Shown: positions 20,083 through 29,064, numbered from the stretch's first letter. The stretch: 64,000 nucleotides of DNA from Magnetococcales bacterium DCbin4 (GCA_002753735.1 PEAN01000014.1:1-64000), one strand, 5' to 3'. The notes: generated by a model not told the origin, from the sequence alone. Translations and numbers: made by a program.

Positions 20083-20574
20083 ATGATCACAAGTGTGCTT
20101 CTCAAGGAAATGCCTTTCTTTCAATCATTTACCATGGGTGAGATTGACGCGCTCCTGCAAAACCCTGATTTGGTGGAAACTTATTCCCGTGGGGAATACA
20201 TTATTGTTCAGGGCAGTGATCAAACCGAGGATGTGTTCATCCTGGTGCGCGGTGAGGTTGAAATCACCGATGCAGCGCATCAACACATCACCTATCTGGC
20301 GTCCGGGTCGATTTTTGGTGAAATATCCTTTATCACCCACCAGCCAAGAACGACCAATGTCGTCGCCCTGGGGGAGGTCATCGTCGTTCGGATCGACAAA
20401 AAATCGGTGGAAAAAGTGGATCTCAAACTACAACTCAGGATCAAGGATGGTTTGATCGACACGCTGATTTCCCGTTTGGCCGAAATGAACCAAAAATTGG
20501 TGGACAAGGATCGGGCCAACCAGGCATTGGTCAAAGCTTTGCGGGAGCGGGGATGGCTTGAGGAAGCGCCATGA
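20083..20574 (+). CDS. Single cyclic nucleotide-binding domain protein
   Basis: 163 residues. A Crp-type cNMP domain fills residues 1-125 (RGEYIIVQGSDQTEDVFILVRGEVEI; phosphate-binding cassette FGEISFITHQPRTTNVVA with Glu and Arg). It is followed by a helix that may dimerise (LAEMNQKLVDKDRANQALVKAL), but no DNA-binding HTH. It is therefore a stand-alone effector, likely binding cAMP or cGMP and acting on a partner protein. GAGGATGAGGT precedes the ATG. The domain is similar in kind to those of the FHA protein at 2.4 kb. Confidence 0.85.
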   Translation: MITSVLLKEMPFFQSFTMGEIDALLQNPDLVETYSRGEYIIVQGSDQTEDVFILVRGEVEITDAAHQHITYLASGSIFGEISFITHQPRTTNVVALGEVIVVRIDKKSVEKVDLKLQLRIKDGLIDTLISRLAEMNQKLVDKDRANQALVKALRERGWLEEAP

Positions 20575-20705
20575 TTGCAATCGTCAGTTGCACCAGGTCA
20601 GTCAAAGCCGCCCATGACGTTCTGGAAAAAATAGTGTATGAACGTGACAGACATGGTCGTGTCGTGTGGTTATTTTTGTCTCTTTTGTGATCAGGAGGTG
20701 TACCC

Positions 20706-22019
20706 TTGAAGGAACTCCGAATTGGCATGTTGGGTTTGGGTACGGTGGCACGAGGGGTCGCCTCGATGATACGGCGTAATGGCCAGGGGATCGCGCATAG
20801 AACGGGCATCCCCTTGAGGTTGGTCCGGATTGCAACGCGCAATCCGGGAAAGACGTGGGGCTTGAATCTGGAAGGGGTTCGGGTGGATGCTGACGTGGAT
20901 GCATTGACCCGGGCGGACGATGTGGATGTCGTGGTCGAATTGATGGGTGGGTTGGATCCGGCAGAGCGTTTGCTCTTGTCGGCGCTCGATCATGGAAAAC
21001 ATGTGGTGACTGCCAACAAGGCGCTGATTGCCGAACGGGGAATGAACCTGTTTGAAACGGCGCAAAAGAATAACCGCGAGCTCTCCTTCGAGGCAGCCGT
21101 CGCTGGAGCGGTTCCCATCGTCAAGGCCATTCGTGAAAGCCTGGCGGCCAATCACATTGAATCGATCCATGGGATCCTCAACGGAACCTGCAACTATATT
21201 CTGACTGAAATGCGTGAGCGGGGGCTTTCCTTTGACCAGACCCTTGCCGACGCACAAAAGAAAGGCTATGCCGAGGCTGACCCGTCCTTTGACGTGGATG
21301 GCATCGATACGGCGCATAAACTGGCGATTCTGTCGGCCATCGCCTGGGGTACGCCCCCCGATTTTCGTTCAATCCATGTCGAGGGAATTCGGCGGATCAC
21401 CGATAGCGATATTACCTGGGCCGCTGAAATGGGGTATCGGATCAAACTATTGGCCATCGCCAAGCGTCGCGATCATGGTTTGGAACTCAGGGTGCAACCG
21501 ACACTTGTGACGGTGTCCAGCATGGTGTCCCAGGTTGAGGGGGTGTTCAACGCCGTCTTTGTGAAGGGGGATTATGCGGGAACCACCATGTATCATGGTC
21601 GCGGGGCGGGGGAACAACCGACCGCCAGCGCTGTGGTTGCCGACCTGGTGGACTTGGCACGCAACCAGGGTGCGGGTTTGGCTTCGCGGGTGCCGCCCTT
21701 GTCGGTCATGCCGCAGCACCTGTCACCTTTGCCTGTCCATGACATTGCCGATTTGAAGTGTGAATATTATGTGCGGTTGGCGGTCGTTGACCGTCCCGGG
21801 GTATTGGCGGAAATCACTTCCATCCTTGCAAGCCATGGGATTTCCATTGATGCCATCCACCAAAAAGGCCGTGCGGTTTCACAGGAAGCGGTTGCTTTGG
21901 TCATCGTCACGCATGAATGTTTGGAAAAGGAGATGCAGGCAAGTCTGGCAGCCATGGAACGGTTGGAATCCGTTCGGGGGAAACCCATGGTCATCCGGAT
22001 GGAATCGGGTTTGACTTGA
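20706..22019 (+). CDS. hom: Homoserine dehydrogenase
   Basis: 437 residues. The N-terminal NAD(P)-binding domain (IGMLGLGTVARGV), the central catalytic domain with VVTANKALIAERG, the ILNGTCNYILTEM signature and KKGYAEADPSFDVDGIDTAHKLAIL are all canonical. A C-terminal ACT domain (LAVVDRPGVLAEITSILASHGISIDAIHQKG) should give threonine feedback control. It reduces aspartate semialdehyde to homoserine. TTG is the start, with AGGAGGTG just upstream. It heads a run hom - apgM-like - recJ - nudix - hydrolase. Confidence 0.96.
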   Translation: MKELRIGMLGLGTVARGVASMIRRNGQGIAHRTGIPLRLVRIATRNPGKTWGLNLEGVRVDADVDALTRADDVDVVVELMGGLDPAERLLLSALDHGKHVVTANKALIAERGMNLFETAQKNNRELSFEAAVAGAVPIVKAIRESLAANHIESIHGILNGTCNYILTEMRERGLSFDQTLADAQKKGYAEADPSFDVDGIDTAHKLAILSAIAWGTPPDFRSIHVEGIRRITDSDITWAAEMGYRIKLLAIAKRRDHGLELRVQPTLVTVSSMVSQVEGVFNAVFVKGDYAGTTMYHGRGAGEQPTASAVVADLVDLARNQGAGLASRVPPLSVMPQHLSPLPVHDIADLKCEYYVRLAVVDRPGVLAEITSILASHGISIDAIHQKGRAVSQEAVALVIVTHECLEKEMQASLAAMERLESVRGKPMVIRMESGLT

Positions 22020-22107
22020 AGCCAGCGCATCCAACAGAGACGCCATTCTTTGATGACCGTCAAGGTCGCCCGCTGTTCCGGGGAATGGCGGGAACAGGGT
22101 GATCGCC

Positions 22108-23256
22108 ATGGCGGTGCTGGTGGTTTTGCAGAAGGCTTTGATGGAACATGTGGGTGTACGGTTCGGTCAGGAGATGCCGGACGTTCATCGTTTCGCGGCA
22201 AGGACGGGATGCGGGATCACCCTCCCTGATGATGTGCCCGATCTGCATTCGTCCATGTCGGGGTTGCTTGCATCGCTCTTGTTTCCAGGCCACACCTTGC
22301 GTTGGGATCAGGGATGGCCGCGCGGATACCTGGTTGCCCTGGGTGCGGGTTTGAATCCCGATCCTTCCCTGACCTGGGCCTCCTTGGCATTGACCCATTT
22401 GCAGCCGCACAGGGACCAGTTGTTGTTCGTCCATGATCCAGATGTTTCGATTTCAGTACGTCAGATTGAGGAATGGGTTGAGGCGTTACGGATTCCTTAT
22501 GCCGAGCTGGGGTGGCGAATTCATGGTCCCGTCGGCAGGGAGATTGTGTTGTCCACCGCCATGGAGTGTCGGGTGGAGGTTGCCCCCTTTGCCTCTGCCA
22601 TTCATGGTGGTTCACTGCAAAAACTGTTGCCCCGTGGCGCCGGATCGGGTCTGCTTCTGGCGTTATTGACGACGGGGCAATTGGTTTTGGCGCGGGAAGA
22701 GGTCAATCGCCAACGGATGGCGCGGGGGTTGATGTCGATGAATAGCCCTTGGATTCATGGGGTCGGGCGAGGAAGTGATTTTTTTGGTCATGGTCGTTCT
22801 GCGGGGGATCGGGGACGGTTTTGGAGCGATGATCCGGTGACTGCTGGACTGGCCCTTCAGGCGGGTTGGACTCCATTGGAATGGCACGCGACAAAGGACA
22901 ATCAGGTGATGGATGACCGTGAGGATTGGCTTCATTTGACCAGATCCGTTGCACAGGCCGCCCGTATGGGACCGGTATTGGTCTGCTGTTCCAAGGATGC
23001 CACCCCTCATCCTGGTTCATGTGGTCATGTATTCCTGGATCATCTGGTGTTTCAACTTGCCGCTGACGGCCAGGGTCTTTTGGTCCTGGCTGAGGAGGTG
23101 CTGGAGGATCCCGGGACCGGGGGCAGGGAAAAGATATTTTGGGGATTTTCCCGCGGGCGCCAATTGGTGGCCAAACAACGTTTTTGGCGTCGCCGGACCT
23201 GGGGGGTGGGTGAACCGGTTTCCGTGGAGACGGTGCGGGGGCTTTGGCTGTCATGA
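22108..23256 (+). CDS. Degenerate cofactor-independent phosphoglycerate mutase (ApgM)-like protein
   Basis: About 382 residues. The second half aligns in order with the ApgM family: VNRQRMARGLMSMNSPWIHGVGRG matches 'VNrerva.GknpatsiWlwGqGr'. The N-terminal half keeps 'P.dvPdlhSSMSGLLASLLF' where ApgM has its serine-bearing segment, but the metal-binding 'DGM' start, the DNY region and the 'HVEAPDEAGH' metal site are missing. The reaction (3PG/2PG interconversion) is therefore probably lost. ApgM genes commonly sit next to hom in proteobacteria, which supports the origin. Its stop overlaps recJ (ATGA), so it is still translated as part of an operon. ATG 22108 is favoured by AGGG 8 nt upstream; GTG 22099 is possible. 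Confidence 0.6.
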   Translation: MAVLVVLQKALMEHVGVRFGQEMPDVHRFAARTGCGITLPDDVPDLHSSMSGLLASLLFPGHTLRWDQGWPRGYLVALGAGLNPDPSLTWASLALTHLQPHRDQLLFVHDPDVSISVRQIEEWVEALRIPYAELGWRIHGPVGREIVLSTAMECRVEVAPFASAIHGGSLQKLLPRGAGSGLLLALLTTGQLVLAREEVNRQRMARGLMSMNSPWIHGVGRGSDFFGHGRSAGDRGRFWSDDPVTAGLALQAGWTPLEWHATKDNQVMDDREDWLHLTRSVAQAARMGPVLVCCSKDATPHPGSCGHVFLDHLVFQLAADGQGLLVLAEEVLEDPGTGGREKIFWGFSRGRQLVAKQRFWRRRTWGVGEPVSVETVRGLWLS

Positions 23257-25040
23257 TGGCACCGCTGTCTTTTTCCAAAAAAATATGGAAAACCCGGAAG
23301 GAACCCCTCGATTGTCATCGGCAGTTGGCGCGGGAGGCGGGTCTGGAGCCCTTTTACGCGGGTATTTTCGCAGATCGTCACCTGACCGCAGTTGAGGATG
23401 TTCGGCGGTTTTTTGAGCCTAAACTGGGCATGTTGGCCGACCCTCTGGGGTTGCGGGACATGGAACTGGGGGTGGCCCGGATCATCCTTGCCCTGGAGCG
23501 AAAGGAAAAGATGGCGGTGTTTGGGGACTATGATGTCGATGGGGCGACTTCATCGGCGTTGTTGATCCGTTATTTCCGCATCCTTGGGGTGGAGCTTCAT
23601 CTGTACGTTCCTGACCGTTTGACCGAGGGCTACGGCCCCAACGATGCCGCGATGCGTACCCTTGCCGGTGAAGGGGTGACGTTGGTGATCACGGTGGATT
23701 GTGGCATCACGGCGCATGAAGCGGTCGAGACCGCCCGTGGCCTTGGTATGGAGGTCATCATCACCGATCACCACCAACCACGGGACACTTTGCCGTCGGC
23801 GTTGGCGGTGATCAATCCCAACCGGGCGGATGAATCTTTTTCGCACAAGGAACTGGCGGGGGTTGGGGTTGCGTTTTATCTGGTCATGGCGTTGAATCGT
23901 GCGTTGCGTGAGCGGGGTTATTTTACCGGGATTCGGGCCGAACCTGACTTGAAGACATTGTTGGACCTGGTCGCCGTGGGGACGATTGCCGATGTCGCTC
24001 CCTTGATGGGGCTTAACAGAATCATGGTCAAGGTTGGGCTGTTGGCCACGGAACATACCCGACATGTGGGATTGCGCGTCTTGCAGGAAGCGGCCCGGTT
24101 GTCGGGAAGGCTTAGCGCCGGTCAGGTGGGATTTCAGATCGGTCCCCGGATCAACGCCGGTGGACGGTTGAGCCGGGGCCGCCTGGGGGCGGAATTGTTG
24201 GCGACCGACGATCCCGTGCGGGCTGGCGAGATCGCCCAATTTTTGGAACAGGCCAATCGGGAACGCCAGTTGATCGAAGAAAAGATTCAGAAACAGGCGT
24301 TTGCACAGATGATGCAGTTGCCGCCGGAGAAAAAAATTCTGGGACATGTCCTGGCGGATCGAAATTGGCATCCCGGTGTGGTGGGGATTGTGGCTTCCCG
24401 CATCGCTGAGAAGACCCATCGTCCGACCATCGTGATTGCACTGGATGAGCAGGGGATTGGCAAAGGATCAGCGCGTTCCATCCCCGGAGTCAACCTGTTG
24501 CAAGCCATTGATGCCTGTCAATCCCATCTCCTGGCATTCGGTGGGCACCATGCTGCGGCTGGCTTGACCATCGAACAGGGTCAATTACTGCCATTTGCCG
24601 AGGCGTTCAATCGATTCTTGGCGGAAAATACCCCGGAGGAGGTTTTTCAAATGGCCCTTTTGGTGGATGGCCATACGCGCTTGACCGACTTTCCGTTTGA
24701 GACGGTTGCGCAATTGGAACGGTTGCAACCTTTTGGGCGCGGAAATCCGGAACCGGTGTTTGTATTTGAAAATATTCGGGTGACCGGGCAACGTATTCTC
24801 AAGGATCGACATGTGAAATGTCACTTGGCGGATTTGGAGGACAACACCCTTGAGGCCATTGCCTTCAATGTGTTTCCCGGTCCGTTGGGCGAGGGGATCC
24901 TGTCGGGGCGGCAGCGATTGGATGTGGCGGGATCGTTGACCATCAACCGATTCCAGGGGCGTGAGCGGGTCCAACTGATTATTCGTGATGCCCGACTGGC
25001 GCAGCAGGGTTCACAAGGCATTTCCTCCATGGAGCATTGA
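23253..25040 (+). CDS. recJ: Single-stranded-DNA-specific 5'-3' exonuclease RecJ
   Basis: About 595 residues. DHH phosphoesterase motifs are intact: AVFGDYDVDGATSSALL, VITVDCGITA, VIITDHHQP, and the DHHA1 part with GSARSIPGVNLLQAIDAC...FGGHHAAAGLTI. A C-terminal OB-fold follows. RecJ resects DNA 5' ends in recombination and mismatch repair. The start is at ATG 23253, overlapping the preceding stop. Confidence 0.96.
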   Translation: MMAPLSFSKKIWKTRKEPLDCHRQLAREAGLEPFYAGIFADRHLTAVEDVRRFFEPKLGMLADPLGLRDMELGVARIILALERKEKMAVFGDYDVDGATSSALLIRYFRILGVELHLYVPDRLTEGYGPNDAAMRTLAGEGVTLVITVDCGITAHEAVETARGLGMEVIITDHHQPRDTLPSALAVINPNRADESFSHKELAGVGVAFYLVMALNRALRERGYFTGIRAEPDLKTLLDLVAVGTIADVAPLMGLNRIMVKVGLLATEHTRHVGLRVLQEAARLSGRLSAGQVGFQIGPRINAGGRLSRGRLGAELLATDDPVRAGEIAQFLEQANRERQLIEEKIQKQAFAQMMQLPPEKKILGHVLADRNWHPGVVGIVASRIAEKTHRPTIVIALDEQGIGKGSARSIPGVNLLQAIDACQSHLLAFGGHHAAAGLTIEQGQLLPFAEAFNRFLAENTPEEVFQMALLVDGHTRLTDFPFETVAQLERLQPFGRGNPEPVFVFENIRVTGQRILKDRHVKCHLADLEDNTLEAIAFNVFPGPLGEGILSGRQRLDVAGSLTINRFQGRERVQLIIRDARLAQQGSQGISSMEH

Positions 25041-25049
25041 AAGAGAATC

Positions 25050-25478
25050 ATGGCCCGAGACAAACCCGATTATTTCTACAAACAATCCGCAGTGATTCCC
25101 GTGGTGCGCAAGGGGGGTGATCTGGAAGTGTTGTTGATCACCTCGCGCAAGAAGAAACGTTGGATCGTTCCCAAGGGGATCGTTGAAAAAAAATACACCC
25201 CCGCCGATTCCGCTGCCAAGGAGGCATTGGAGGAGGCGGGAATTCTTGGAAAAACCATCTCCCATCCCATCGGTAAATATCGTTATAAAAAGTGGGGGGG
25301 GGTGTGTACCGTGGAAGTGTTTGTCATGTTCGTGGAGCGGGAATTGGATCGATGGCTTGAATCCCAACGGGAACGGCGTTGGTTCGGGTTGGGCCGGGCG
25401 GTGAAACTGGTCGAGGAGTCGGGTTTGAGAAAACTCCTGGAACGTCTCGAAGGTTTTTTGTCAAAGCACCATGTCTGA
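25050..25478 (+). CDS. NUDIX hydrolase
   Basis: 142 residues. The Nudix helix is recognisable (PKGIVEKKYTPADSAAKEALEEAGI), but the first Glu of the classic box is Tyr and the Arg is Lys, while the metal-binding EALEEAG part is kept. The family is close to diadenosine-polyphosphate/diphosphoinositol-type enzymes (RWIVPKG start). The substrate cannot be told. It lies 9 bp after recJ and overlaps the following hydrolase gene by 8 bp, so it belongs to the same operon. Confidence 0.85.
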   Translation: MARDKPDYFYKQSAVIPVVRKGGDLEVLLITSRKKKRWIVPKGIVEKKYTPADSAAKEALEEAGILGKTISHPIGKYRYKKWGGVCTVEVFVMFVERELDRWLESQRERRWFGLGRAVKLVEESGLRKLLERLEGFLSKHHV

Positions 25479-26295
25479 GTGGTTGTTCTGGCTTGCGATT
25501 GGGGTGGGGGTGGGTGCCGTCGTGTATGGGGCGGCGTGCCTGCATCTTTACTTGACCCAGCACCGGAAGGTGTTTTTGGTTCTGCGAAAGGCTGAAGGGA
25601 CGCCACGGGATTGGGGATTGGATTATGAATCCTTGACCATTTCCAATCGCGACCGGACGCTGCATGCTTGGTGGATTCCAGGATCCAAGGATCGACCGGT
25701 GCTCCTGTTTTGTCATGGCAATGGGGTCAGCATGCCCCATCTGGAACAACAGGTCATGTTTCTGCGCCCCTTGGGCATTGGTATTTTTTTGTTTGATTAT
25801 CGGGGATATGGGGAGAGCGAGGGGGATCCCGACGAGGCGGGTTTGTGTGACGATACGGAGGCGGTCTGGCGGTATCTGACCCATCAGCGGGGCCTTAAGG
25901 GGGAAGATGTTTTGATTTATGGGCATTCCCTGGGTGGAGGGGTGGCGACCTGGCTGGCGGCGCGGTATCGGTGCGGCGGCGTGATTCTGGAAGGGACCTT
26001 CACCTCCATCCCCGACCTGGCCGCCGATCATTATCCCTGGCTCCCGGTACGCAAACTGGCGCGGATCGAGTTCAACAATCTTGCCCACATCGATGCCATC
26101 CAGGATCCGCTGCTCATCGTCCACAGCACCGAGGATACACTGATTCCTTATACCCATGCCGAACGGTTGTTCCACCGCGCCGGTTGTCCAAAGCGGTTGC
26201 TGCCCATCCGGGGGAAACACAAGGATGCCTTTGTTCAAACCGGCGCAGACGGTTTGGCCGCGTTGGGTGCATTCTTTCGGATTGCAGGTGCTTGA
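25471..26295 (+). CDS. Membrane-anchored alpha/beta hydrolase (BEM46/ABHD13-like)
   Basis: 274 residues. One N-terminal membrane helix (LFWLAIGVGVGAVVYGAACL), then an alpha/beta hydrolase fold with oxyanion region LLFCHGNG, nucleophile elbow YGHSLGGG, acid in HSTEDTLIP and a C-terminal HKDAF histidine. The FDYRGYGESEGDPDE segment is typical of the BEM46-like group. The substrate is unknown; an ester or thioester is likely. It is the last gene of the hom-recJ run. Confidence 0.85.
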   Translation: MSEWLFWLAIGVGVGAVVYGAACLHLYLTQHRKVFLVLRKAEGTPRDWGLDYESLTISNRDRTLHAWWIPGSKDRPVLLFCHGNGVSMPHLEQQVMFLRPLGIGIFLFDYRGYGESEGDPDEAGLCDDTEAVWRYLTHQRGLKGEDVLIYGHSLGGGVATWLAARYRCGGVILEGTFTSIPDLAADHYPWLPVRKLARIEFNNLAHIDAIQDPLLIVHSTEDTLIPYTHAERLFHRAGCPKRLLPIRGKHKDAFVQTGADGLAALGAFFRIAGA

Positions 26296-26378
26296 AGTAC
26301 CAAAGATTTTTTCGGTTGATGCGGTCTATATGTTGCTTTAGACTGGTCTGAGACTGGAATGGTGAACGAGGGATGAAA

Positions 26379-26633
26379 ATGGACACTGTGGGTGCGTTTG
26401 AGGCGAATACCCATCTGTCGGCGCTTCTGATGAGCGTTGCGCAGGGAGAGAAAATCACCCTCACCAAACATGGAGTACCCGTGGCGGTGATGTGTTCACC
26501 GGGTTTACACCCCAAACGGGATCGATATGAAATGGTTCAGGCACTGAGGGAATTCAGAGCCAATCATCTCCTTGGGAATCGTTCCCTTCGGTTATTGATT
26601 GAGGAAGGCAGGGATGAGGATTGTCTTCTGTAA
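26379..26633 (+). CDS. Phd/YefM-type antitoxin without a toxin partner
   Basis: 84 residues starting MDTVGAFEANTHLSALLMSV, then GEKITLTKHGVPVAVM, the Phd/YefM DNA-binding N-terminal fold. Such proteins bind their own promoter and neutralise a Doc, YoeB or PIN toxin through the C-terminus. Here the next gene is another antitoxin, with no toxin frame between. ATG 26379 is chosen because GAGG lies about 7 nt upstream; ATG 26373 is the alternative. Confidence 0.8.
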   Translation: MDTVGAFEANTHLSALLMSVAQGEKITLTKHGVPVAVMCSPGLHPKRDRYEMVQALREFRANHLLGNRSLRLLIEEGRDEDCLL

Positions 26634-26682
26634 AGGAGGGGGTATACGGAGTCATGAGGAGCAATGTTCAGGAGGAAAAGGG

Positions 26683-26913
26683 ATGACCACAATCGCACTG
26701 CCTGTGGAGTTTGAAGAACCCTTCCAGAACTTGGCCCTGGAAACAGGCCGCTCTCTGGACGATCTGATGCGGGAAGCCATGGCCAATTATCTTGGGGATA
26801 TGGCCGATACGGATGAAGCCAACCGGTGCTACCAGGAGTTCAGGAAATGTGGTGAGCCAGGGATCCCCTGGGAACAGGTCAAAACGGAAATGGATCGGAA
26901 GCATGGCCTATAA
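26683..26913 (+). CDS. RelB-like antitoxin
   Basis: 76 residues, ALPVEFEEPFQNLALETGRSLDDLMREAMANYLGDMADTDEA, a ribbon-helix-helix-like N-terminus and an acidic C-terminus ending in a region that overlaps the toxin gene by 11 nt. AGGAGGAAAAGGG precedes the ATG. It should autoregulate the pair and block the RelE-type toxin. Confidence 0.82.
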   Translation: MTTIALPVEFEEPFQNLALETGRSLDDLMREAMANYLGDMADTDEANRCYQEFRKCGEPGIPWEQVKTEMDRKHGL

Positions 26914-27160
26914 GGTCATCCTCACCGGCAAAGTTCGAAAACAGATCGAGACCTTGTCCCGCTCTGCCTGGGCCCGGGTGCGAATCGCCATTGACGGACT
27001 GGAAACCGATCCCAGACCTCCAGGGGCGGTCAAGATGAAAGGCCCCTTCGACACTTGGCGTATCCGTGTCGGGGTCTACCGGGTTCTCTATGTCATCGAA
27101 GATGAACGTCTTGTGGTGCTGGTTGTAAACGTCGGCCATCGGCGGGAGGTGTACCGATAG
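26903..27160 (+). CDS. RelE/ParE-family toxin
   Basis: 85 residues from ATG 26903 (MAYKVILTGKVRKQIETL). The full RelE pattern is visible: GLETDPRPPGAVKMKG, WRIRVGVYRVLYVIEDERLVVLVVNVGHRREVYR. RelE toxins cut mRNA in the ribosome; ParE types poison gyrase. The C-terminal Arg/Tyr residues (RVGVYRV, HRREVYR) favour a RelE-like ribonuclease. It ends just before the tRNA-Arg remnant. Confidence 0.88.
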   Translation: MAYKVILTGKVRKQIETLSRSAWARVRIAIDGLETDPRPPGAVKMKGPFDTWRIRVGVYRVLYVIEDERLVVLVVNVGHRREVYR

Positions 27161-27166
27161 CCGTTT

Positions 27167-27222
27167 GGGAATCGTGGCGCGTGGTACAGATTTGAACCTG
27201 TGACCTTTGGCTCCGGAGGCCA
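27167..27222. repeat. 3'-end duplicate of tRNA-Arg(CCG), attachment-site-like
   Basis: This stretch matches 28485-28541, that is, the 3' half of the tRNA-Arg gene from the anticodon stem through CCA plus a few flanking bases, with only a few differences. It lacks the 5' half, so it is not a gene. Its orientation and distance from the intact tRNA are those expected of the distal att site of an element inserted at the tRNA 3' end. Confidence 0.75.
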
Positions 27223-27330
27223 ATTGATGATGAGGCGACCATGAAGATGATCAAGCCAGATGGAGTTTGATCATGGCTGCCTGCGTCTGCCAGACTCCAA
27301 CGCTCTGGAGGGGAATCGAGGAGAAGGAAT

Positions 27331-27558
27331 ATGAACTTCCAGGAACGCATCACATTTGATCCCGGAAAGAGAGGGGGGCGGCTCTGTATCCGTGGCATGC
27401 GAATTTCAGTTGATGATGTGTTGGAGATGCTGGCTTCCGGCATGAGCGAAACGGATATCCTGGAAGATTTTCCGGAGCTTGAGACCGAGGATATCCGGTC
27501 CTGCCTGTCCTGTGCCGCCGAGCGGGAACACAAGGGTCTGATTGTGTCGGCGGCATGA
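27331..27558 (+). CDS. DUF433 antitoxin-like protein
   Basis: 75 residues: ITFDPGKRGGRLCIRGMRISVDDVLEMLASGMSETDILEDFPELETEDIRSCLSCAA. This is the DUF433 pattern (G.p.irGtRi.V..il..l..G.s..eil..fP.Lt..di.a.l..A). DUF433 proteins have a winged-helix fold and usually pair with a DUF5615 PIN-like protein as a toxin-antitoxin module. The stop overlaps the next start (ATGA). Confidence 0.85.
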   Translation: MNFQERITFDPGKRGGRLCIRGMRISVDDVLEMLASGMSETDILEDFPELETEDIRSCLSCAAEREHKGLIVSAA

Positions 27559-27889
27559 AGCTGTTTTTGGATCAGAACCTGTCCCGCCGTATGCTCCCCA
27601 TGCTTCAAGAACGGTTTCCCGGAAGCACTCTGGCGGCCCAGTGCAGATGGACCAGGCCTCGGACAGGGATATTTGGAATTATGCCAAAGCGTATGATTTC
27701 ATCATCGTGACCCGGGATGCAGATTTTTTGGCGATGAGCATTCTTTTTGGCGCGCCCCCACCGGTGATTTGCCTTCACCTGCCCAACCCCTCTTGGAAGG
27801 AAGCGGGCCAACGGCTTCTGGGTCTGGGCCGATCCATTCTGGAATCTCTGGAGAAAGGCGAGATTTCCTTTGTCGAAGTATCTCCATGA
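27555..27889 (+). pseudogene. Frameshifted DUF5615 (PIN-like) toxin gene
   Basis: The N-terminus MKLFLDQNLSRRMLPMLQERFPGST is in one frame; the remainder, MDQASDRDIWNYAKAYDFIIVTRDADFL...GAPPPVICLHLPN, is in another. The two halves join into a complete DUF5615 protein if one base is restored near 27640-27650. Conserved acidic residues (D in LFLDQN, DRDIW, TRDADF) are otherwise all present. It is either a recently disabled toxin or a sequencing error. It overlaps its DUF433 partner by 4 nt. Confidence 0.75.
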
Positions 27890-28369
27890 GCCGTTCCTTG
27901 CGGAAAAAGCCCAAGTGTGGCATCACCATGGCCCGGTCTGGGTAAAGAGGACAAGCGCCTGGGCAATCGGAAAATCCACCGGAGCAACCGGGTTCGGGTG
28001 GCCACGGGTGGGGCGCCTGTTCCCGGCAAGGTGCTGACTGATCCCTGGACCATGGACAAGGACGGCAAACAATACTTCCCCATGATCCGGGAAGAGTGCT
28101 GGATGCTTCCGGCTCGATTTGTGCGCAACATCATGGAGTGCCGGGGAACCAAGGTGACCCTGGAGAAGAATGCCGTGGCCAGGGGGGCCCGATCTCTTGC
28201 TCACTGGCTTGTTTACGATGTGATCGGCCTGTGGACCGGGGATGAACGATCGGAAATCATTCGGAAAGCCGAGGGGAGCCACAAGGGGAGGAAACCGCGT
28301 TTTCTGGTGGCGGTCACCGTTCACAAGGGCAAACGCCACCAGGGGGAAAACATCAATCAGATATCCTGA
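27886..28369 (+). pseudogene. Frameshifted gene of unknown function
   Basis: ATG 27886 overlaps the preceding stop and reads MSRSLRKKPKCGITMARSG before a TAA. From about 27940 the frame shifted by one continues KEDKRLGNRKIHRSNRV...DPWTMDKDGKQYF... to 28369. Removing one G from the GGG at 27940-27942 joins the two. I do not recognise the family; the N-terminal 'KKP.cGiT.A.S.KeDKrl.nRk' block resembles short uncharacterised proteins found beside toxin-antitoxin modules. The remainder (MLPARFVRNIMECRG, ARGARSLAHWLVYDVIG) is unknown. Confidence 0.5.
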
Positions 28370-28491
28370 ATAACCAGTTGTGGTTGCGAGACCAGACAAA
28401 CTTGATGGTGTGGGACATGTTTTGACCCGTTGCGGGCGATTGCGATGGCCATGCGAACGAAGGGCGGGAATTGGGAATTGCCTGGGAATTG

Positions 28492-28568
<77 letters not shown>

Positions 28569-28727
28569 CCGGGTCGAACATTCGGTGCAATGGCGACATC
28601 ATAGTGAAGAAGATACGCTCCTGTCAAAGGTAACCAACGGGCTGTCTTGACAATAGGGGACAGGGACGATTACCGTGACACGGATTGGAACTTATTTCAG
28701 TGATCCTTGAAGGAGTCATCAGAAAAA

Positions 28728-29054
28728 ATGAGCGATAAAATCATCCAAACCACCGACAACACGTTTCAACAGGATGTCCTCCAATCGGATCTGCCCGCTT
28801 TGGTGGACTTCTGGGCGGAATGGTGCGGACCCTGCAAACAGATTGGACCCTTTCTCGAAGAGATGGCCGACAAGTTCAAGGGGCGGCTCAAGGTCTGCAA
28901 ATTGAACATCGACCATAATCCCAGTACCCCCGCGCAATATGGCGTGCGTGGCATTCCCACATTGATCATTTTCAAAAAGGGACAGATCGAAGCCACCAAG
29001 ATTGGTGCCATGCCCAAGTCCAAGTTGTTCGAATGGGTTGAAGGGGTGCTCTGA
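28728..29054 (+). CDS. trxA: Thioredoxin
   Basis: 108 residues with WAEWCGPCKQIGPFLEEMA (active-site WCGPC) and the cis-proline region VRGIPTLIIFKKG. It reduces protein disulfides in the cytoplasm. AAGGAG lies about 12 nt before ATG 28728; an in-frame TTG at 28707 is not needed. It is monocistronic, ending at a terminator. Confidence 0.95.
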   Translation: MSDKIIQTTDNTFQQDVLQSDLPALVDFWAEWCGPCKQIGPFLEEMADKFKGRLKVCKLNIDHNPSTPAQYGVRGIPTLIIFKKGQIEATKIGAMPKSKLFEWVEGVL

Positions 29055-29064
29055 GTCAGAAAAA

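Noticed and set aside
27167-27222. Second tRNA-Arg gene
   Set aside because: Only the 3' half matches; the 5' acceptor and D-arm are missing, so it cannot be functional.
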